Positions 1 to 3,548 of a stretch of DNA of 5,932 nt are shown in pieces. Origin of the DNA: Nitrososphaera sp. GTDB taxonomy: Archaea; Thermoproteota; Nitrososphaeria; Nitrososphaerales; Nitrososphaeraceae. The notes beneath the pieces are model-generated. The model was not told the DNA's origin. It saw only the letters and a program-made list of their open reading frames with translations, and did no database searches. Within the stretch, counting starts at the first letter, position 1. Each line of letters opens with the position of its first letter. Position numbers and translations under genes: made by a program. Where the stretch lies: assembly GCA_023252395.1 (NCBI GenBank), contig JAJPDY010000083.1, forward strand, positions 1 to 5,932. Direction: 5' to 3'.

Positions 1-345
1 ATGGCAAGGGACGCCGTCAGGGGCATAAGCAAGAAATGGTCTCACCAGCTTTTCGGGTTTGCAATAGTGCCGGACATGACCTTCTATCTTGACGTCGCTC
101 CTGAAGAGCTCGTGCACAGAGTATTCCAAAAGAACACATTCCTCGACTATTACGAGTCAGGTGCCGACCTTGGGCTTTCTGACAACATGTACGACTCGTT
201 CATGGCATATCAGCGCCTGATCGCTAGGGAATTCCGTAACATGCAAAAGCGGTACAACCTCATCTTGGTAAACGGCAACAGGCCGGTTCAGGAAATAAAC
301 GCCGACCTGCAAAAAAGGATCGACGGCTTTCTCCGCTCCCATTAA
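1..345 (+). CDS. Thymidylate-kinase-like P-loop nucleotide kinase, C-terminal part
   Basis: The visible 114 residues look like the C-terminal half of a dTMP-kinase-like protein. Residues 23-41 (VPDMTFYLDVAPEELVHRV) match the P-D-x-T-x-x-L-D-V strand and helix of that family. They are followed by a LID-like stretch rich in acidic and aromatic residues and a C-terminal amphipathic helix. The Walker A loop (GxxGxGKS/T) is absent, and family members are about 200 residues, so the gene almost certainly starts before the window and the ATG at position 1 is internal. If it is a true dTMP kinase it phosphorylates dTMP in the cytosol. The next gene is a CHAD protein 15 nt downstream on the same strand, probably co-transcribed; CHAD proteins are linked to polyphosphate, so another nucleotide or polyphosphate kinase role is possible. 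Assignment to the kinase superfamily is fairly safe; the substrate is not. Confidence 0.6.
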   Translation: MARDAVRGISKKWSHQLFGFAIVPDMTFYLDVAPEELVHRVFQKNTFLDYYESGADLGLSDNMYDSFMAYQRLIAREFRNMQKRYNLILVNGNRPVQEINADLQKRIDGFLRSH

Positions 346-360
346 GCGCGTGAGTTCATC

Positions 361-1110
361 ATGGCAAAGTCGGCGTTTGAGAAAAAGTTTCGCCATAATC
401 TGGGGCGAGTGGATAAGAGGCTGGACGCCTATATTGAAGACGCGGGCGACGAAAAAAGCATCCGGGGCGCAAGGACCGCGCTTCGCAGGCTGGACGCCAC
501 ATTTTCGTTGCTTCCCAAAAAGGTGCGTAGGCAAAACCGCAGCAAGATGGAAAAATACAGGAAATTTTTCAAGGCCAACAGCAGGGTGCGCGATTATGAC
601 ATAATTTACAGCAGGCTTGTAGCACTTGGAGCTCAAGATGCCGGCAAGGCTCTGCAAAAAAAGAGAAAAGCAGAGCTTCAAAGGGCGCTTGCGCTGGCGC
701 GGTCGCTGAAAAAGATGGCGGCCATGCGGCTTGATGGCATGCAGGATGACAAATTGGAGGCAAGAATTGACAAGTCGACAACCAAGCTTGCAGGCAGGAT
801 AAAGGAATTGCTACCGGTGGTGCTGTCTGATGACAACAAGGTTAAGGAGCTTCACAGGCTGAGAAAGGATTGCAAGAAGCTGCGCTATGTCCTTGAGATG
901 GCACCAGCCGGCGGCAACGGAAAATATGTAAAGATGGCGGCCAAAGCTGTGCGAAACAAAGATCTGGAGGAGCTGCAGGACCGCCTTGGCGCAATACACG
1001 ACAGCGACGTGACGATAGCATATCTGCAAAGCATCAAGAGCCAGCTTGTAGAAAAAGAAGCTGTGAATAGAAAGCAGCTTTATCTGGCGTTTGTCAGGTT
1101 CATGAAATAA
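361..1110 (+). CDS. CHAD-domain protein (likely polyphosphate-associated)
   Basis: This is a 249-residue, very basic, all-helical protein spanning one CHAD domain. The CHAD repeat signatures are visible: IRGARTALRRLD (34-45), SRVRDYDI (74-81), LHRLRKDCKKLRY (164-176) and LEELQDRLGAIHDSDV (202-217). CHAD domains bind inorganic polyphosphate through a basic channel and are often found near polyphosphate enzymes or fused to CYTH phosphatases; here no CYTH domain is attached. The first signature usually begins VHxxRVxxRRLR; Arg35 stands where the conserved His is expected, while His165 and His213 are kept. The ATG at 361 is preceded by a weak GTGAG at 350-354 and lies 15 nt after the kinase stop codon, so the two are probably an operon. 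No signal peptide or membrane segment is seen, so it should be cytosolic. The family is secure; the polyphosphate role is inferred from the family. Confidence 0.85.
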   Translation: MAKSAFEKKFRHNLGRVDKRLDAYIEDAGDEKSIRGARTALRRLDATFSLLPKKVRRQNRSKMEKYRKFFKANSRVRDYDIIYSRLVALGAQDAGKALQKKRKAELQRALALARSLKKMAAMRLDGMQDDKLEARIDKSTTKLAGRIKELLPVVLSDDNKVKELHRLRKDCKKLRYVLEMAPAGGNGKYVKMAAKAVRNKDLEELQDRLGAIHDSDVTIAYLQSIKSQLVEKEAVNRKQLYLAFVRFMK

Positions 1111-1112
1111 CA

Positions 1113-1274
1113 TCATTCATGCATTATTGACAGCTGGTAAAGACAGTCGACATGCACCTGCGTGTCTGAAAATGTCGAGCACCTTGGGCAGCCAAAAAGT
1201 ATTGGCTTGCCACACTTGATGCATACTGCCATGGCTTTCTGCTTCATTCCGCAAACCCTGCAAGTGTCCGGCAT
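1113..1274 (-). CDS. Small two-zinc Cys-rich protein (53 aa)
   Basis: Reading the minus strand from the ATG at 1274 to TGA at 1113-1115 gives 53 residues with regularly spaced metal ligands: Cys5-Cys8, Cys18-Cys21, Cys29-Cys32 and His41/Cys44. The first two pairs have zinc-ribbon knuckles (CRVCG, CIKCG); the third is CPRC. Eight ligands are enough for two zinc ions, but the spacing matches no named family I can identify. An in-frame TAA lies 30 nt upstream with no other start codon between, so ATG 1274 is the only start. A TATA-like box on the minus strand (1300-1309) lies 25 nt before the ATG, which fits a leaderless transcript. The gene is convergent with the CHAD gene, with only 2 nt between stop codons. 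The regular Cys pairs make a chance ORF unlikely. Function is unknown; nucleic-acid or protein binding is typical of such ribbons. Confidence 0.75.
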   Translation of the reverse strand: MPDTCRVCGMKQKAMAVCIKCGKPILFGCPRCSTFSDTQVHVDCLYQLSIMHE

Positions 1275-1299
1275 AAGCGTAGCTTTTCGCGCCGGCTTG

Positions 1300-1309
1300 A
1301 TTTAAGTTG
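1300..1309 (-). promoter_or_regulatory. TATA-like promoter of the 53-aa zinc protein
   Basis: On the minus strand the box reads CAACTTAAAT and ends 25 nt before the ATG at 1274. That spacing would put the transcription start at or next to the start codon. The same 10-mer occurs at 2348-2357, before the Cys-rich peptide and arsC, at nearly the same distance from its ATG. Confidence 0.5.
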
Positions 1310-1338
1310 CCCAAGTTCAACCCATAGACTCCATTATT

Positions 1339-1476
1339 CTAAATGATGTATATTGGGTGGGTTTTTCTCTTGCGCTGCAGAATCAAATGCCGCTTGTTGA
1401 GGTTGACTGGAAACTCCGACAGCAGAATTTGATGACGCTGTGGGGCCACACCATCAATCTCATTTGTGTTGAGCAT
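1339..1476 (-). CDS. Doubtful 45-aa ORF, no recognisable domain
   Basis: A minus-strand ORF from ATG 1476 to TAG at 1339-1341 encodes 45 residues, polar at the start and ending in a basic stretch (LNKRHLILQRKRK at about 26-38). I recognise no family. It lies in the gap between the 53-aa zinc protein and the DUF6659 gene, on the same strand as the zinc protein. The AT-rich GATAATATGC at 1511-1520 could be its promoter with a leader of about 10 nt. The opposite strand is also open across the same stretch, so coding potential is ambiguous. It may be a real small gene, a decayed gene, or chance. Confidence 0.2.
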   Translation of the reverse strand: MLNTNEIDGVAPQRHQILLSEFPVNLNKRHLILQRKRKTHPIYII

Positions 1477-1494
1477 TGCGAAACCAAACACAAA

Positions 1495-1501
1495 ACTTAA
1501 G
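1495..1501 (+). promoter_or_regulatory. TATA-like promoter of the DUF6659-like gene
   Basis: The box ACTTAAG lies 26-32 nt before ATG 1527, the spacing expected for an archaeal leaderless transcript. This supports 1527 as the start. An upstream in-frame TTG at 1476 would place the promoter inside the coding region. Confidence 0.5.
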
Positions 1502-1526
1502 AATTGACTGGATAATATGCTTGAGC

Positions 1527-1910
1527 ATGGAAGGGAGCATGAGCGATTTTTGCTATTGGGTATTAGATTTGGATAAGGGAATCAGATTTGCAGGGTTGGC
1601 AAGCAGCAGTGGAAAGCTTGTTGGTTCTGCGTACAGGAGGGGCTTGAAACCATTGGCTACAAAGGAGGAAAGCGAAGCCTCGGTCCTCAATTCTTTCACA
1701 AAGATGAATACACGCACCGCCATGGAGTCGAAATTCGGCGAGACCGTGTACGCTTATGCGCTGTACAAGAATGTCAAAAGGGCGACGATACCCATAAGGC
1801 AGTCATCAAAGATCACACACATCTTTATGGCATCATTTGATACGAACGTAGAGCACGAGCCCATAATCCTCAACAAGATCATACCGCGGATAAGCAGTTT
1901 GTTTTCATAG
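1527..1910 (+). CDS. DUF6659-like thaumarchaeal protein
   Basis: The 127-residue product resembles the DUF6659 proteins that occur in many copies in Nitrososphaera-type archaea. The recognisable part is residues 19-43, where IRFAGLASSSGKL and a following YRRGLKPL match the family's pattern of an RFAG strand, a turn, and a G-x-x-K/R-x-G-x-x-P-L strand. A mixed alpha/beta arrangement resembling roadblock/profilin folds can be read from it, but that is inference. There is no signal peptide or membrane segment, so it should be cytosolic. ATG 1527 is chosen because a TATA-like box sits 26-32 nt upstream; ATG 1539 is a shorter alternative (123 aa). It stands alone, followed by a hairpin and the convergent HxlR gene. 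The family has no known function; signalling or small-GTPase regulation is only a guess from the possible fold. Confidence 0.65.
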   Translation: MEGSMSDFCYWVLDLDKGIRFAGLASSSGKLVGSAYRRGLKPLATKEESEASVLNSFTKMNTRTAMESKFGETVYAYALYKNVKRATIPIRQSSKITHIFMASFDTNVEHEPIILNKIIPRISSLFS

Positions 1911-1919
1911 GCATTGACG

Positions 1920-1940
1920 CATCAAACCATACATTTGATG
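1920..1940. terminator. Hairpin between convergent genes, possible terminator
   Basis: CATCAAA (1920-1926) and TTTGATG (1934-1940) are perfect 7-nt inverted arms around a 7-nt loop, in the 43-nt gap between the convergent DUF6659 and HxlR stop codons. For the plus strand it is followed by the T-rich ACTTTATTTT (1951-1960). Archaeal termination relies mainly on T-runs, so the hairpin itself may only protect RNA ends. Confidence 0.35.
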
Positions 1941-1953
1941 GCGCGGCCGCACT

Positions 1954-2316
1954 TTATTTTGACCACTTTTTCATCCACTGCAAAAGGTACATGACTGACT
2001 CGACAAGCTCTTGCCCCTTGCCTGTCAGCCTGTACTCCACCCGCGGCGGGATCTCGCTGTACGCCCGCCTCTCCAAAATGCCGCCCTTTTCAAGCTCTTT
2101 TAAGCGGCTTGCAAGAGTTTTGCTGCTAATTCCTTTGAGCGCTTGGTGGAACTGTTTGTACCTGACAGGCTCGGTGGAGCAGCAAAGCGGTATCAGGATT
2201 TCAAGCGTCCCCCTTTTCGTTATTATTTTGCGGAGCCGGGCAGTCTCAGCCATGAGAGAAGACGGGTCATAGCCGGCAAAGTTGCAATCTTGGATGACTG
2301 GGATCTTGGTTTCCAT
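1954..2316 (-). CDS. HxlR-family winged-helix transcriptional regulator
   Basis: This 120-residue protein has the HxlR layout. An N-terminal helix is followed by the helix-turn-helix around residues 51-77 (RYKQFHQALKGISSKTLASR and the next LKELEK), the wing (ERRAYSEIPPRVEYRLT, 82-98) and a C-terminal dimerisation helix (98-118). Length and start fit the family. Members bind DNA as dimers and several respond to thiol-reactive signals through cysteines. Here Cys11 and the vicinal pair Cys45-Cys46 are the candidates; the usual CP near the N-terminus of many HxlR proteins is not present. The gene is divergent from the Cys-rich peptide, arsC and the aquaporin across 64 bp, so it most likely regulates them and itself. 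That it senses arsenite is inference. Bacterial ars operons normally use ArsR, a different winged-helix family. Confidence 0.85.
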   Translation of the reverse strand: METKIPVIQDCNFAGYDPSSLMAETARLRKIITKRGTLEILIPLCCSTEPVRYKQFHQALKGISSKTLASRLKELEKGGILERRAYSEIPPRVEYRLTGKGQELVESVMYLLQWMKKWSK

Positions 2317-2319
2317 CCT

Positions 2320-2351
2320 TACACCAACTGTAGGCGTTGCGTCTTGACAAC
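2320..2351. promoter_or_regulatory. Candidate operator half-sites in the HxlR/ars intergenic region
   Basis: Two short inverted motifs lie here: TACA-N5-TGTA (2320-2332), directly before the HxlR start, and GTTG-N8-CAAC (2336-2351), which abuts the shared TATA-like box. Either could be where the regulator binds to block transcription. Four-base arms arise easily by chance, so this is only suggestive. Confidence 0.2.
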
Positions 2352-2358
2352 TTAAATA
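2348..2358. promoter_or_regulatory. Shared divergent TATA-like box for the ars genes and HxlR
   Basis: CAACTTAAATA ends about 23 nt before ATG 2381, fitting a leaderless transcript for the Cys-rich peptide, arsC and aquaporin. Read on the other strand the same bases (TATTTAAG) lie about 35-41 nt before the HxlR ATG at 2316, which would give a leader of about 10 nt. With only 64 bp between the two genes, one AT-rich box probably serves both directions or the two promoters overlap. Confidence 0.5.
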
Positions 2359-2380
2359 GTTTCCTTAGTAAAGCATTGGC

Positions 2381-2470
2381 ATGGAAGAAAAACAATCTGA
2401 AGCAAAATGCTGCAGCAGCAAAGACGACTGCTGCCCGGACGGAACATGCAAATGTTGCTGCTGTTGCTAG
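2381..2470 (+). CDS. Cys-rich metallothionein-like 29-aa peptide before arsC
   Basis: An ORF from ATG 2381 to TAG 2468-2470 encodes 29 residues, 10 of them Cys: pairs at 10-11 and 17-18, one at 23, and five in a row at 25-29, ending the protein. The rest is polar and charged (MEEKQSEAK at the start, DD and PDG between). It is the first gene after the TATA-like box, which ends about 23 nt upstream, and it is in the same frame as arsC, whose TTG start follows 12 nt after the TAG. The composition would suit soft-metal or arsenite binding, so a buffer or carrier for the arsenite made by ArsC is plausible. Alternatives are a Cys-codon leader peptide that controls arsC translation, or a rare readthrough N-terminal extension of ArsC. 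I recognise no family. Its promoter position and operon context support it being translated. Confidence 0.65.
   Translation: MEEKQSEAKCCSSKDDCCPDGTCKCCCCC
2412..2463 (+). other. Two mutually exclusive hairpins within the Cys-rich ORF
   Basis: GCAGCAG (2412-2418) can pair with CTGCTGC (2428-2434), giving a 7-bp stem with a 9-nt loop. Overlapping bases CAGCAGCAA (2413-2421) can instead pair with TTGCTGCTG (2455-2463), a perfect 9-bp stem. Ribosome position on the terminal Cys codons would decide which forms. Because Cys codons TGC are complementary to GCA-type repeats, this could simply follow from composition. Confidence 0.3.
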
Positions 2471-2475
2471 AGTGA
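2470..2475 (+). promoter_or_regulatory. Ribosome binding site candidate for arsC
   Basis: GAGTGA resembles the archaeal Shine-Dalgarno GAGGTGA and ends 7 nt before the TTG at 2483. It overlaps the last base of the TAG of the Cys-rich ORF, so translation of the two genes may be coupled. It supports TTG 2483 as the arsC start; no in-frame ATG or GTG lies between the TAG and the catalytic loop. Confidence 0.4.
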
Positions 2476-2482
2476 CACAAAG

Positions 2483-2902
2483 TTGCAGGAAGAAAAAACC
2501 ATACTTTTTGTTTGTGTAGAAAATGCCGGCAGGAGCCAGATGGCAGAAGGCTTTTTCAACAAATATGCGCCAAAGGGCTACCGCGCAGCCAGCGCGGGCA
2601 CAAAGCCGGCAGGTCAGGTGAACCCGCTTGCGGTGCAGGCAATGAAGGAAGTTGGCATCGACATCAGCCGGCAAAAATCTAAAATGATCACTGACGATAT
2701 GATAAGAAATTCTGCCAAGGCGATAAACATGGGCTGCATGGACAGGTCCGACTGCCCGCTTTTGTTCCTCAACAACCCTGTCGACTGGAGCATAAAGGAC
2801 CCAAAAGGCAAGCCGATAGAGAGCGTGCGTGAAATAAGGGACGAAATTGAGAGAAGAGTAAAGGAACTTGCAGAGAGCATCAAGCAGGAAGCTGACAACT
2901 AA
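2483..2902 (+). CDS. arsC: Arsenate reductase, thioredoxin-coupled ArsC (LMW phosphatase fold)
   Basis: This 139-residue cytosolic enzyme reduces arsenate to arsenite. The N-terminal strand ILFVC leads into the P-loop CVENAGRS, a CX5R motif with nucleophile Cys11 and Arg17, followed by QMAEGFF as in the low-molecular-weight phosphatase superfamily. Cys85 and Cys91 are the likely redox shuttle, matching the second and third catalytic cysteines of the thioredoxin-type ArsC. In pI258 ArsC that pair is separated by six residues; here it is five. Asp105-Pro106 in DWSIKDPKGK is the usual general acid. Length is typical. The TTG start gives the expected short N-terminus before the P-loop. It lies 12 nt after the Cys-rich ORF and overlaps the aquaporin gene, forming one operon under the divergent HxlR regulator. 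Thioredoxin would regenerate it; no thioredoxin gene is in the window. Confidence 0.9.
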   Translation: MQEEKTILFVCVENAGRSQMAEGFFNKYAPKGYRAASAGTKPAGQVNPLAVQAMKEVGIDISRQKSKMITDDMIRNSAKAINMGCMDRSDCPLLFLNNPVDWSIKDPKGKPIESVREIRDEIERRVKELAESIKQEADN

Positions 2903-3548
2903 CCAGCGGATATTCTTCGCCGAGCTGGCCGGCACCTTTGTAGTCGTGCTGTTTGCCACCGGCTCGGTAGTCATTGACGCAAAAATGGGCGGGGCGCTTG
3001 GGCTTCCCTTTGTGGCTTTTGCGCCTTTTGCCGGAGTCGCCATGATGGTCTACGCCTTTGGCAAGGTTTCGATGGCGCACTTTAACCCTGCAGTGACTAT
3101 TGGCTTTCTTGTAACCGGCCACATCAGCAGGCGCCAGCTGCCGGTATACCTTGGAGCAGAGATCACTGGAGCCCTGCTTGCAAGCTTGGCTGTATTGCTT
3201 GCGATAGGAAGCGAGGCAAACCTTGGCGCAAACGCGCCCAACTACTCGTTTCCCATCCCTCTCATATTCGGGATTGAGATGCTAGTCACCGGCTTTTTGA
3301 TGGCCGTGATATTTGCAGTGGTTTACACAAAGGGGCTCAGGGGCTTTAGCGGGATCGCGATAGGCGGCATGGTAGGGCTTGACATATTCTTCTTTTCGTT
3401 CATTTCAGGCGCGTCGATGAACCCTGCCCGGTCGCTTGCGCCGGCGCTACTCTCTGGCGCGGTTGGCGACCTGTGGCTCTACTGGTCTGCCACGTTTGCC
3501 GGGTCGTCAGCTGTCGCGCTGCTATGCAAAAAGAAATTCAAGCGCTAG
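2868..3548 (+). CDS. MIP-family aquaglyceroporin, AqpS-like, in the ars operon
   Basis: The 226-residue protein is a six-helix major intrinsic protein with both half-helix motifs: HFNPAVT (Asn73-Ala75) and SMNPARS (Asn185-Ala187) with the conserved selectivity-filter Arg188. Membrane segments are seen near residues 16-36, 48-65, 93-113, 130-152, 160-180 and 204-220. By ungapped comparison with E. coli AqpZ, Ile173 and Ala182 replace the narrow-pore His and Thr, suggesting a wider pore; this comparison is from memory. In Sinorhizobium meliloti an arsC-linked AqpS lets arsenite flow out in place of an ArsB pump; the same role is inferred here because no arsenite pump is nearby. The start is uncertain: TTG 2868 overlaps arsC by 35 nt and adds about 18 residues before the first helix, while CTG 2892 would give a more typical N-terminus. 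Its TAG stop shares CTAG with the stop of the convergent antiporter. Confidence 0.88.
   Translation: MQRASSRKLTTNQRIFFAELAGTFVVVLFATGSVVIDAKMGGALGLPFVAFAPFAGVAMMVYAFGKVSMAHFNPAVTIGFLVTGHISRRQLPVYLGAEITGALLASLAVLLAIGSEANLGANAPNYSFPIPLIFGIEMLVTGFLMAVIFAVVYTKGLRGFSGIAIGGMVGLDIFFFSFISGASMNPARSLAPALLSGAVGDLWLYWSATFAGSSAVALLCKKKFKR

Noticed and set aside
157..681. 174-codon open frame on the minus strand over the kinase and CHAD genes
   Set aside because: Antisense to two recognisable genes; it has no domain and no promoter of the kind seen elsewhere.
1387..1500. 37-codon plus ORF before the DUF6659 gene
   Set aside because: It runs through the DUF6659 promoter, has no ribosome site or recognisable motif, and is opposed by a better-looking minus ORF.
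1476..1526. N-terminal extension of the DUF6659 protein from TTG 1476
   Set aside because: It would place the TATA-like box inside the gene; ATG 1527 has correct leaderless spacing.
1942..1950. GC-rich CGCGGCCGC next to the intergenic hairpin
   Set aside because: A short palindromic restriction-site-like string, too brief to be evidence of an attachment site or repeat.
2337..2519. 60-codon plus frame overlapping the Cys-rich ORF
   Set aside because: It is the out-of-frame reading of the Cys-rich ORF and its promoter; its start would precede the TATA-like box, and the composition (Ala/Lys run) follows from the repeated GCA/AAA.
2267..3043. 258-codon open frame on the minus strand across the ars genes
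   Set aside because: It lies antisense to arsC and the aquaporin, whose catalytic and NPA motifs are clear; the translated product is low-complexity and matches nothing.
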